DNA of 64,000 nt from positions 24,870,203 through 24,934,202 of the forward strand of contig NC_083341.1 in NCBI RefSeq assembly GCF_019175385.1, written 5' to 3'. Source of the DNA: Lycium barbarum (lineage: Eukaryota > Streptophyta > Magnoliopsida > Solanales > Solanaceae). The notes beneath the pieces were generated by a model that saw only the letters and a list, made by a program, of their open reading frames with translations, was not told where the DNA came from and made no database searches. Positions 1-10,734 of this stretch are shown one piece after another (positions within the stretch are counted from its first letter, which is position 1; every line of letters starts with the position of its first letter). The position numbers and the translations under genes were made by a program.

Positions 1-272
1 CGGCAGGAATCAACGGAGTAGAATATCGGGCCAAATAGAGAAAACGAGTCATATAAGACTTCAAGGACATGCCCTTCTGCTCAAGGTGTAGAAACTGCTC
101 CCTGCGGGCCTCTCTCAAAGATCGGGGCACATACTTCTTAAGGAAGGCCTGGTAGAACTGAGTCCAAGTCAACGGAGGAGAACCCTCAGGTCTGCACGCC
201 ACGAAATACCTCCACCACGTCTTCGCGTCACCGCGAAAATGGTAGGAGATATAATCAACGTTGTGGGTCTCT
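1..272 (-). pseudogene. Ty3/gypsy gag, downstream half (split by the 273-8289 insertion)
   Basis: On the minus strand from 272 down to 1 an uninterrupted frame reads as a retrotransposon gag core: THNVDYISYHFRGDAKTWW, then YFVACRPEG and TWTQFYQAFLKKYVP. This is the usual gypsy capsid pattern (aromatic plus W-W, then F...F...KY(V/F)P). It continues directly from RMGIVE at 8290 once the inserted element and its 5-bp duplication are ignored, so the two blocks were one gene. The product would be the capsid of the virus-like particle. The gene is broken by the insertion and has a stop nearer its start, so it is dead. Gag continues beyond the left edge of the window. Confidence 0.85.
268..272. repeat. 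Target-site duplication, left (tctct) of the 273-8289 element
   Basis: The 5 bp before the LTR read tctct and the 5 bp after the far LTR (8290-8294) read tctcc. This is a 5-bp TSD with one substitution. It lies inside the gag codons for V-E-T-H of the host gypsy element. Confidence 0.7.
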
Positions 273-3200
273 TGTCACGACCCGTCTAGGGGCCGTGATG
301 AGTACCCGATACTTGTACCGAGCACCCCTTGTCTATCGTTTTACCTTTACCTCTTAGCAAGCCATGTAAACAGAGCCATTTTTTTTTTGAACATTAACAT
401 TAGCGGCGTCATTCTGAACATAGACTAATAAACTTCGTTATCACTTATACATCAACATTAACATGCCAAAACACCATATATCTAACTGTACTTAACTGAC
501 TGTACATAACTGTCTACGAGCCTCTAGACATAGTACGTTTATACATAGAAAGGGTTGAGTACTGCCGTGCCCGAATATATATACACAAAATAGTACCAAG
601 GAAGTGAGGCTCCGGAATAAATGGAGCACTGTCAACACTGCTGGTAGAGCTTTTAAGTATCAAATCCGCCTGTCTGCTGACCTGCGCGGCATGAAATGCA
701 GCGTCCACAAGAAGGGACGTCAGTACGAATAGTGTACCGAGTATGTAAGGCATGAATAGTAGCGTACGGAAAGTATAAAACGGAAATAACGACATAAGAG
801 AATAATAGCACATGTCCTGAGGTAGAAACATAACCTGTATATATATATACCCTTGGCACGTGCTATGCGTACTTAGCTTTCCTTTAAAAATCTTTCCTTG
901 TTCATATACATATACATATAAAATAGGACATCTCATATTGCCGAGGCGTCGGCAGCCGATCCATTTAACCATAAATATACACATCCCGCGTCCGGGACGA
1001 TATCATATCATGTAATGCCAACTGATCAGGTGGATATGCGTTCATAACGCTCTGCCCTTACCTCCATTTCCCCCGTATACATATGCATATATCATGTACA
1101 TATATCAACGTCTATAGCTCTCTAGCTCTTTTATCATATACATATACGTGTGTCATGTAGGTACATCAGCGTCTATAGCGCTCTGGTGCTTTTATCATAT
1201 ACATATACGTGTGTCATGTAGGTACATCAGCGTCTATAGCGCTCTAGCTCTTTTGTCATGTGCATATTTTAAAAATATATACGCATATCCTACATACATT
1301 TACATGTCTTATATGTATTTACCTATCCTATAAACATATATCTCATATGCACGCAGGAGAGCCCAAAGAAGCATCATGTAGTCATCGGAGTGACGTAAAG
1401 TCGGTAACCTCCGATTACATTATAGAATACTCGTGATCGCTTTGTCTCACCTTGAAGGAACGAGTATTTTAAGGTGAGACTATCAACGGGGAATAATATA
1501 AAAGTAAACGTAGAATGAAATCGGGGCATCATAGATGACAGTTCATAGACTTTGAAATCTTTTAGAAAATAAAGTCATAGCTAGGAAATATAAATAATAT
1601 TCAAAAATTAGTTTTATCATTTTCATGTTTACATAAGATACTTAGCTTAGTCATCTTAGTCATAGAGTCGTTCTGGTAGTACGTATCATAGGCATATTCT
1701 CTTATCTAACATCATTGTTATCATTATCGTCATGGAAGTGCCCTCGTTAGAGGAGTCACAGTACTTATCATTTGGTAACGAAATTGGGATAAAAGTTCCC
1801 TTTGGATTCACTTTAAGTAAGTCAAGCAAGACTGTAAGGAAAAATCCGAGAGTAGCGGGCCCACCTCGGGCCGAATGGGGTGACGTATATGATTTACATA
1901 TATTATGTGTCATGTCATTACTTGTGAGGGTCCTAGGGTAATCGGGTCCCACTTATGCAAGTTCTAAGGGTTTAAGAGGTCTTTCCATCATTTGCACACT
2001 TTCTAGTTCAATTCTATTGAACAAAAAGTGGAAAACTTTAGGTGCGGATTCCGGGGGCTAGGGTTGTCCCCGAGGCTCGTACCCGACTTATTACGTCTAA
2101 GACATGCCATAGAAAGAAGAGTGAAGCCTTACATACCTCTGTCCGCTTCTTTTGCTATTCCGAATTCACGTTGCAATCTCGTCAAAATCTGCAAATTGGT
2201 CACATTTACCCAAACTTTCATTAGGGTACTTAGAGTTAGAATCTTAAGGAACCACTTGGCTACCGAAATTTCGGCAGCACCTCCTCTGTAAATATACCAT
2301 CCTCAACATTCAACATAGCCAAATTCTCATCAATCACAATCCGGGAATTCAAACCCGGCCAAACTATTAACATAATTCAACAATCACACTAAAAATTCAC
2401 ATATTCCATTCAAGGTGCATTCCAACACTTCAATTAACATTCTACCTCCTTCAATACTCTCCAATTCCAATGAAACAACAATAACCTTATAATACATATA
2501 TTCCAACAACATCATAGTAATACCATTACATGTCTTCCATACAAAAACATTATTTTCAATTTACACAGACTTCCAATTGCCAATACTTCACCAAACTTAT
2601 CAAGTCTTTATTTGCGATATAACATCTACAACACAACGATTAAGATATTAATTACAACTCGCTCATTATTCTTTCACAACTCACCAATATACACGACTAT
2701 ACATCAAGTATACACGACCACATATACCAGGCACACTCACACGGCTCCAACATGTATACACCACTACAATCTCTCCAAACTCAATCAACTTCCATTTTCC
2801 ACATATCATTCACAACAATAACAACTAAACACTAATTAAAATAATTGAAGCATGACTCCTACACACATATATATATACACGCCCTTATACTATATTTCTC
2901 TCCTTCATGAATTTCATCCATTTTAGCATACTACAACACATAAAACAAGATCAAAACTCACCTTTCTTCTTCAACTTCTCACTTGACTACAACTTGACAA
3001 CTTGTATGATTTTGAATTTTTCTTGCTCCAACAACAACTCCACCTTGTTAATCACCCTTTACTTGGTAGAAAATGATTTTTGGAGAATTTTTGCAAATTT
3101 TTCTTGTGAAAATTGCTCTTGGCCGAAATGGCCTTAAGTTTTTCTCCTCTCTCTCTTGTTCTTGCTTTTCTTGAAATTTCTAGAACATTATGTGGAATAA

Positions 3201-3706
3201 GATGACTTAGTCATCTTATTTATTGACCAAATTTTATTTAATATGGGCTTGGGCCATAACCATGGCCGGTTGGGCCTCACAAATTTGGGCCTTATTATTT
3301 TGTTTGATTTTTTTGGGCCAACTCGGTTTGGTCCCGAGTTGGGCCTAGCCCACTGACCTTTCGACCTTAAAACGTTCATATCTCCTTGTACCGACGTCAC
3401 CTGGGGACCCACGACCTATGGTTGGAATGCTAATTCAATTATCTACAACTTCTAGTTCTTGGTATTTTTCCAAATTCCAAACTTATAATACCGTGTTTGC
3501 CCCTTGAAGTCAGATCACCCGAAAACGTTTTCTTAAAATATTCGTTTGGAGGACTTCCACTTTGATATGGCCCAAGGGTCCTTCTTGAGTTGTGTTTAAC
3601 TTCTCATATGTGATTCATATGAATTTTCAGATGTCCCAAAAAAAATCTCGATGTGTGGGTCCCACCTCAGCAATTAATCTGACGTTCAAAAATACGGGAT
3701 ATAACA
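273..3706 (-). repeat. LTR (3' LTR in element orientation), 3.4 kb
   Basis: The left copy starts TGTCACGACC and ends GATATAACA. It matches 4839-8289 along its whole length. Relative to that copy it lacks a 15-bp duplication (5563-5577 area) and has a slightly shorter T run. Open frames inside it (for example 514-984) recur in the other LTR and resemble no protein; they are chance frames. Confidence 0.9.
1071..1260. repeat. Three ~63-bp tandem units inside the LTR
   Basis: Three successive units share catatacatatacgtgtgtc, then cagcgtctatagcgctct. The first unit is more diverged. The array recurs at the equivalent place in the other LTR (about 5654-5842). Confidence 0.75.
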
Positions 3707-3720
3707 TTCTCTCCCCCTTT
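3707..3720 (-). other. Polypurine tract of the 273-8289 element
   Basis: The minus strand reads AAAGGGGGAGAGAA directly before the LTR start TGTTATATCC. This is the position and composition expected for the plus-strand DNA primer. An 8-bp-arm inverted repeat lies just upstream (3723-3742). Confidence 0.8.
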
Positions 3721-3722
3721 AG

Positions 3723-3742
3723 AACATTCGTCCTCGAATGTT
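3723..3742 (-). repeat. Inverted repeat beside the PPT (AACATTCG...CGAATGTT)
   Basis: A perfect 8-bp-arm inverted repeat with a 4-nt spacer, two bases from the PPT. The identical sequence sits at 63471-63490, three bases from the PPT of an otherwise different element. Confidence 0.8.
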
Positions 3743-4738
3743 AAACTGGCCTCATAGTGTATCATAATACTTCGGGGAGGTCTCCTTCGTAGACATCTCA
3801 CATGTCACTTAGGTCGCTTTTATGTCGTAAGTTCATTGAGTAAGCTCCGAACGTTGGCCCCACGTTAATAAGTCCCCTTTTTGTCACGCTTTCTCCTCTT
3901 CCGTTAGTCTTGTCCGTCTCAGCCTACATGACTTTTATAGGGTTTGTAACCACTCCACACACTCTAATTTACATTGGACTACCTAGCTTCACATTCGTCT
4001 CTTGTTCCCACATTTGTGAAAATTTTAGCATATTTCCCAGGGGGTCACCCATCATGGAATTGCTCCCACCTGAGCACGCTTAACCCAAAAGCTTCACTGA
4101 AATTTGGTGCCTTGATGCCGATATTTTCGCGTAAGCTTCCTCACATGACCTTTATTGCATGCTCTGGAGCAAGTCAAAGTCTTACAGTTCCCAAAACATT
4201 TTCGTAACACGTCCCTTCTTTTGTAATTACCGTTTTACCCTTTTGGTTCCCGATGTTCACCTTCCGCCTGTGTGTATGACCACCTCCTGTCTTGGGCTTC
4301 CAGATTCCCCATTATAGTAATCGCACCTTCGTCTTCATGCCAAACCCATAACCTTTCTGGAACAACGCATCTCACCTATTGCCGGTTTGCAATATTTCCT
4401 TTCCACGCGCCTTCCTGTTAGGCGTATCCATTCTTACGGAATCTTCTTTACCATTCCTACTCTTCACAGTCTGTACGTAACAAATATCAATAATACTTCA
4501 CAGAACATGCGGCTATATATCATATTCCCACCGTCCAGGACTTCCAGTTCCGAGTAACAGAACAATTATCCAGGCTTACCTTTGTAACTTGCCATCTCGT
4601 CACTTGTCTTCTTTCGTCACCACTAGGCGTCTACGAAAATAGACGGTTAGTATAAGGAATCTTATTTCCTATGACTGTGCTCTATCGCACGATCTGAGAC
4701 AGAAAGAAGGTCAACATTTCCTAGATTCCCTGTAGCCT
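3743..4738. other. Non-coding internal region of the LARD-like element
   Basis: About 1 kb of mixed sequence with no frame that resembles gag or pol on either strand. The 77-codon frame at 3974-4207 has no recognisable motif. This region separates PPT and PBS. Confidence 0.7.
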
Positions 4739-4778
4739 CCTGTGTATAGATGTGGCGCGCTACACACCCATAAACAAG
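4739..4778 (-). other. Leader stem-loop with GCGCGC palindromic loop (candidate RNA dimerisation signal)
   Basis: On the minus strand, 44 nt after the PBS, the RNA can fold into an outer stem (CTTGTTTAT with ATACACAGG, imperfect) and an inner stem TGTG/CACA closing an 8-nt loop, TAGCGCGC. The last six loop bases are self-complementary. Equivalent hairpins occur at 9033-9060, 47642-47672 and 59536-59575. The function is inferred from geometry only. Confidence 0.5.
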
Positions 4779-4822
4779 ACTCTACTGGACACGGCTCGTA
4801 GACAAACTCCTAGGACCGAACT

Positions 4823-4834
4823 GCTCTGATACCA
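4823..4834 (-). other. Primer-binding site, initiator Met-tRNA
   Basis: The minus strand reads TGGTATCAGAGC, the standard plant initiator-Met PBS, four bases from the LTR end at 4839. Confidence 0.9.
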
Positions 4835-4838
4835 CTTC

Positions 4839-7800
4839 TGTCACGACCCGTCTAGGGGCCGTGACGAGTACCCGATACTTGTACCGAGCACCCCTTGTCT
4901 ATCGTTTTACCTTTACCTCTTAGCAAGCCATGTAAACAGAGCCATTTTTTTTTTTTGAACATTAACATTAGCGGCGTCATTCTGAACATAGACTAATAAA
5001 CTTTGTTATCACTTATACATCAACATTAACATGCCAAAACACCATATATCTAACTGTACTTAACTGACTGTACATAACTGTCTACGAGCCTCTAGACATA
5101 GTACGTTTATACATAGAAAGGGCTGAGTACTGCCGTGCCCGAATATATATACACAAAATAGTACCAAGGAAGTGAGGCTCCGGAATAACTGGAGCGCTGT
5201 CAACACTGCTGGTAGAGCTTCTAAGTATCAAATCCGCCTGTCTGCTGACCTGCGCGGCATGAAACGCAGCGTCCACAAGAAGGGACGTCAGTACGAATAG
5301 TGTACCGAGTATGTAAGGCATGAATAGTAGCATACGGAAAGTATAAAACGGAAATAACGACATAAGAGAATAATAGCACATGTCCTGAGGTAGAAACATA
5401 ACCTGTATATATATATACCCTTGGCAGGTGCTATGCGTACTTAGCTTTCCTTTAAGAATCTTTCCTTGTTCATATACATATACATATAAAATAGGACATC
5501 TCATATTGCCGAGGCGTCGGCAGCCGATCCATTTAACCATAAATATACACATCCCGCGTCCGGGCATCCCGCGTCCGGGACGATATCATATCATGTAATG
5601 CCAACTGATCAGGTGGATATGCGTTCATAACGCTCTGCCCTTACCTCCATTTCCCCCGTATACATATGCATATATCATGTACATATATCAACGTCTATAG
5701 CTCTCTAGCTCTTTTATCATATACATATACGTGTGTCATGTAGGTACATCAGCGTCTATAGCGCTCTGGTGCGTTTATCATATACATATACGTGTGTCAT
5801 GTAGGTACATCAGCGTCTATAGCGCTCTAGCTCTTTCGTCATGTGCATATTTTAAAAATATATACGCATATCCTACATACATTTACATGTCTTATATGTA
5901 TTTACGTATCCTATAAACATATATCTCATATGCACGCAGGAGAGCCCAAAGAAGCATCATGTAGTCATCGGAGTGATGTAAAGTCGGTAACCTCCGATTA
6001 CATTATAGAATACTCGTGATCGCTTTGTCTCACCTTGAAGGAACGAGTATTTTAAGGTGAGACTATCAACGGGGAATAATATTAAAGTAAACGTAGAATG
6101 AAATCGGGGCATCATAGATGACAGTTCATAGACTTTGAAATCTTTTAGAAAATAAAGTCATAGCTAGGAAATATAAATAATATTCAAAAATTAGTTTTAT
6201 CATTTTCATGTTTACATAAGATACTTAGCTTAGTCATCTTAGTCATAGAGTCGTTCCGGTAGTACGTATCATAGGCATATTCTCTTATCTAACATCATTG
6301 TTATCATTATCGTCATGGAAGTGCCCTCGTTAGAGGAGTCACAGTACTTATCATTTGGTAACAAAATCGGGATAAAAGTTCCCTTTGGATTCACTTTAAG
6401 TAAGTCAAGCAAGACTGTAAGGAAAAATCCGAGAGTAGCGGGCCCACCTCGGGCCGGATTGGGTGACGTATATGATTTACATATATTACGTGTCATGTCA
6501 TTACTTGTGAGGGTCCTAGGGTAATCGGGTCCTACTTATGCAAGTTCTAAGGGTTTAAGAGGTCTTTCCATTATTTGCACACTTTCTAGTTCAATTCTAT
6601 TGAACAAAAAGTGGAAAACTTTAGGTGCGGATTCCGGGGGCTAGGGTTGTCCCCGAGGCTCGTACCCGACTTATTACGTCTAAGACATGCCATAGAAAGA
6701 AGAGTGAAGCCTTACATACCTCTTTCCGCTTCTTTTGCTATTCCGAATTCACGTTGCAATCTCGTCAAAATCTGCAAATTGGTCACATTTACCCAAACTT
6801 TCATTAGGGTACTTAGAGTTAGAATCTTAAGGAACCACTTGGCTACCGAAATTTCGGCAGCACCTCCTCTGTAAATATACCATCCTCAACATTCAACATA
6901 GCCAAATTTTCATCAATCACAATCCGGGAATTCAAACCCGACCAAACTATTAACATAATTCAACAATCACACTAAAAATTCACATATTCCATTCAAGGTG
7001 CATTCCAACACTTCAATTAACATTCTACCTCCTTCAATACTCTCCAATTCCAATGAAACAACAATAACCTTATAATACATATATTCCAACAACATCATAG
7101 TAATACCATTACATGTCTTCCATACAAAAACATTATTTTCAATTTACACAGACTTCCAATTGCCAATACTTCACCAAACTTATCAAGTCTTTATTTGCGA
7201 TATAACATCTACAACACAACAATTAAGATATTAATTACAACTCGCTCATTATTCTTTCACAACTCACCAATATACACGACTATACATCAAGTATACACGG
7301 CCACATATACCATGCACACTCACACGGCTCCAACATGTATACACCACTACAATCTCTCCAAACTCAATTAACTTCCATTTTCCACATATCATTCACAACA
7401 ATAACAACTAAACACTAATTAAACTAATTGAAGCATGACTCCTACACACATATATATATACACGCCCATATACTATATTTCTCTCCTTCATGAATTTCAT
7501 CCGTTTTAGCATACTACAACACATAAAACAAGATCAAAACTCACCTTTCTTCTTCAACTTCTCACTTGACTACAACTTGACAACTTGTATGATTTTGAAT
7601 TTTTCTTGCTCCAACAACAACTCCACCTTGTTAATCACCCTTTACTTGGTAGAAAATGATTTTTGGAGAATTTTTGCAAATTTTTCTTGTGAAAATTGCT
7701 CTTGGCCGAAATGGCCTTAAGTTTTTCTCCTCTCTCTCTTGTTCTTGCTTTTCTTGAAATTTCTAGAACATTATGTGCAATAAGATGACTTAGTCATCTT

Positions 7801-8289
7801 ATTTATTGACCAAATCTTATTTAATATGGGCTTGGGCCATAACCATGGCCGGTTGGGCCTCACAAATTTGGGCCTTATTATTATTTTTGATTTTTTTGGG
7901 CCAACTCGGTTTGGTCCCGAGTTGGGCCTAGCCCACTGACCTTTCGACCTTAAAACGTTCATATCTCCTTGTACCGACGTCACCTGGGGACCCACGACCT
8001 ATGGTTGGAATGCTAATTCAATTATCTACAACTTCTAGTTCTTGGTACTTTTCCAAATTCCAAACTTATAATACTGTGTTTGCCCCTTGAAGTCAGATCA
8101 CCCGAAAACGTTTTCTTAAAATATTCGTTTGGAGGACTTCCACTTTGATTTGGCCCAAGGGTCCTTCTTGAGTTGTGTTTAACTTCTCATATGTGATTCA
8201 TATGAATTTTTAGATGTCCCAAAAAAAATCTCGATGTGTGGGTCCCACCTCAGCAATTAATCTGACGTTCAAAAATACGGGATATAACA
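4839..8289 (-). repeat. LTR (5' LTR in element orientation), 3.45 kb
   Basis: The right copy has the same TG...CA ends as 273-3706. It differs by scattered substitutions and by a 15-bp tandem duplication near 5563-5577 (atcccgcgtccgggc twice), which accounts for most of the length difference between the copies. Confidence 0.9.
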
Positions 8290-8891
8290 TCTCCACTATC
8301 CCCATACGGCGCAGCGACTCATGCATATCAAGAATAAACTCATAGGCATCCTCAGACGAAGTACTAGAGAACCTCAGCGGCTCTAACTTCCTGAAACTCC
8401 CCACCAGATCCTGATCAACAGCAGTCATAACGGCACCATCCATGGGCCTAATATCCTCCCTAGGAGCGGGTATAGCATCAACGCGGGGAGCCATAGCTGC
8501 GGCGGGATGTGCTACCCGCATAGGTCCCTGCTTAGGGGGTCTGTGCCCCAACCCTAGTTTATGAACCCCTGTTGGGAGTAGTAACACCTGCAGCCGCCTG
8601 CTGGGTAACAAGATGAAGTAGGACCCTGGCTATAGTGTCATGCACGGCCTGCTCAGAAGTAACCTTAGGCTGTGTCCGTGTTGGGGTCACGCCATCCTCT
8701 ACGGTCTGGTCTCTACCTGGTTGGTACTCGGGCTCGGGAGATGGAGACCTCTCTCGTCGCTAGCCCACTGTCGGAGCTCTACCCTTGGCTGAGGCAGCCT
8801 CGTGGCCTCTCGCTCTGCCGCGTCCTCTGACTGTAGCACGCCCTCGGGTACCAGCTGTAGCTGCGGGCTCCGGTACCTGACCTCGGGCCAT
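8290..8891 (-). pseudogene. Ty3/gypsy gag, upstream half
   Basis: The minus-strand frame from ATG at 8891 begins MARGQVPEPAATAGTRGRA, with an arginine-glycine rich N terminus. It reaches an in-frame TAG (VG*RRERSP, near 8760) and then continues as gag: QDLVGSFRKLEPLRFS, DAYEFILDMHESLRRMGIVE. The last codons abut the LTR at 8289 and resume at 272. The product would be a nucleic-acid-binding capsid precursor. The stop and the insertion make it non-functional. It belongs to the gypsy element whose LTR is at 9126-9637. Confidence 0.82.
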
Positions 8892-9032
8892 AGTAGCTCG
8901 GATCTTTACCATCTGTGAGAAAAGAGATAAGAGTCAGATACCAATTTGGTCTTTCCAGATACCAATTTGAATAAAGTAGCACCATGGAAAGAAAGAAGGT
9001 GAGATTTCCTAATTGTCCCATAGCCTCCCGCA

Positions 9033-9060
9033 GATAAGTACGGAGCTCATCGTACCGATC
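9033..9060 (-). other. Leader stem-loop with GAGCTC palindromic loop (candidate RNA dimerisation signal)
   Basis: The minus strand reads GATCGGTACG - ATGAGCTC - CGTACTTATC. The stem is mostly paired with a perfect 5-bp top (GTACG/CGTAC), and the 8-nt loop ends in the palindrome GAGCTC. It lies 50 nt after the PBS, as in the other elements here. Confidence 0.45.
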
Positions 9061-9110
9061 CACGAGACTCTACTAGACACGTTTTTGTATTAAATACCGG
9101 GTAACCTAGG

Positions 9111-9122
9111 GCTCTAATACCA
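9111..9122 (-). other. Primer-binding site, Met-tRNA (one mismatch)
   Basis: The minus strand reads TGGTATTAGAGC, one base from the usual TGGTATCAGAGC, three bases from the LTR end at 9126. It fixes the orientation of this gypsy element as minus. Confidence 0.8.
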
Positions 9123-9125
9123 ATT

Positions 9126-9637
9126 TGTCACGACCCATTTTAGCTTAGGTCATGCGGGCACCTACCATTACCACCTCGGTAGGCGAACCCTTAACTCAAC
9201 GTTCACAATCAATAAATATAATAAAATAGCGGAAGAAGTAAAATGACGTAAGTCTCACAAGATAATATAATATAGATAAGTGCAGAAGTAAATAAATCCA
9301 CCCTAGTAAATGGTCTGGTCATACAAGAGCATCTAAATCCAAATACTAAGGTATGAATAATAATACATAAAATGTCTTGAGTGAAAAGTAAGACATAAGC
9401 AATAGAAAGGTCTTCGAGGTTAGCGGACACCATGCTCACCCTGGAAAACTCAAGTAGAAGCTGAGGAGTCGATCAGCCACGAGTCAGAGAAGTAGAACCG
9501 ACCTGATACTCTGCATTCATAAAGGAATGCAGCAAGTGCAGTTCAGTACAAACAACAGTACTGGTAAGCATGATAGGCCGACTAAGCATAGTTAACACAA
9601 TTCAGAAAATAATGCATATAAACAAGTAAGCCAATCA
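9126..9637 (-). repeat. 5' LTR of the gypsy element inserted in Athila pol
   Basis: The plus strand runs TGTCACGACCC to ...CCAATCA (minus TGATTGG...GTGACA), about 512 bp. The right edge is where Athila RNase H sequence (LLAKKDVRSRF) resumes. The exact edge is uncertain by about four bases because TGCATGATTGG could also be the start. The other LTR would lie left of the window. Confidence 0.6.
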
Positions 9638-10731
9638 TGCATGAATCTAGACCGGACATCTTTCTTTGCTAAGAGATATTTTAAAGCCGTATGATCAGTG
9701 AAAACAGTAACCTTAGTACCTATTAGATAGGAATGACATTTATCAAATGCAAACACCGCTGCTAGTAATTCTTTTTCAGTTGTGGCATAATTCAGCTGAG
9801 CCTCATTTAGCGTCCTACTGGTGTAGTAAATGGGATAATTTTTTTTATATCTTCTTTGGCCTAAAATAGCTCCGACTGCTATATCACTAGCATCACACAT
9901 GACCTCAAAAGGTTGACTCCAATTAGGGGATAAGACTACAGGTGCAATTGATAATTTATCCTTAAGAGTTTCAAAAGCCTTCAAACAATCACTTGAAAAA
10001 TTAAACTTAATATCTTTCATCAAGAGGTTAGTCAAAGGTTTTGAAATCCTTGAAAAGTCTTTTATGAATCTTCTGTAAAAATCTGTCTGACCGAGAAAAC
10101 TTCTAATACCTTTAGTAGTTGTGAGAGGGGGTAATCCTGCTATAAGGTCAATTTTTGCTTTATCAACTTCTATCCCTTTTGCAGTGATTTTATGTCCTAA
10201 AACAATTCCCTCAGTAACCATAAAATGACATTTTTTCCAATTAAGAGTTAAGTTTGTCTCTTCACATCTTTTAAGAACTAGGGTCAAATGGTGAAGACAA
10301 TCTTCAAATGTTTTTCCAAAAAGTGTGAAATCATCCATAAAAATCTCCAAAAACTTTTCATGCATGTCCGAAAAAATTGCAGACATGCAGCGTTGAAATG
10401 TGGCAGGTGCATTGCACAAATCAAATGGCATTCTCCTGTAGGCATATGTTCCACGGGGACATCTGACAGTTGTTTTATCCTGATCTTCTGGTGCAATTGG
10501 TATCTGATCATAACCTGAATATCCATCAAGAAAAAAAAAACTTATATCCTGCTACTTTTTCCAACATTTGATCAATAAAAGGTAAAGGAGAATGATCTTT
10601 TCTGGTAGCATCATTAGGACGTCTGTAATCAATATAGACTCTCCATCCTGTAACAGTTCTTGTAGGTATAAGTTCATTATTTTCATTTTTTATGAAAGTT
10701 ATGCCTCCTTTTTTCGGTACCACCTGAACAG
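9638..10731 (-). pseudogene. Athila-type gypsy pol: reverse transcriptase and RNase H
   Basis: Translated on the minus strand in two frames. RT motifs are VPKKGGITFIKNENNELIPT, WRVYIDYRR, the catalytic box EIFMDDFTLFG (FMDD), and LGHKITAKGIEVDKAKID. RNase H follows with FEVMCDASDIAVGAILGQ, YTSRTLNEAQLNYATTEKE and FTDHTALKYLLAKKD. These would copy element RNA into DNA in the cytoplasmic particle. Reading shifts frame near 10526 (an A-rich run). The RNase H domain ends at about 9638, where the minus-strand gypsy LTR begins; integrase would lie left of the window. Sequence style matches the Athila clade. Confidence 0.9.
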
Positions 10732-10734
10732 GAC

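Larger units (their letters stand above)
273..8289 (-). mobile_element. Large non-autonomous LTR retrotransposon (LARD-like), complete
   Basis: The element runs TG...CA and is 8017 bp long. It has two near-identical LTRs (273-3706, 3434 bp; 4839-8289, 3451 bp) around a 1132-bp internal region. Transcription is on the minus strand: a PBS complementary to initiator Met-tRNA (TGGTATCAGAGC) lies at 4823-4834 next to the LTR at 4839, and a purine tract (minus AAAGGGGGAGAGAA) lies at 3707-3720. No gag, protease, RT or integrase can be read in any frame, so it must have moved using enzymes supplied by another element. The leader after the PBS closely resembles that of the plus-strand element at 59478, pointing to a shared gypsy (probably Tekay/Del) helper. 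It is inserted in another gypsy gag. Confidence 0.88.

Noticed and set aside
514..984. 156-codon minus frame, repeated as 161 codons at 5082-5567
   Set aside because: Both are the same place in the two LTR copies. No motif, and the frame includes translated simple repeats; long because LTRs are duplicated, not because it is a gene.
1071..1260. Regular repeats considered as a CRISPR array
   Set aside because: Contiguous tandem units with no spacers, in a plant LTR.
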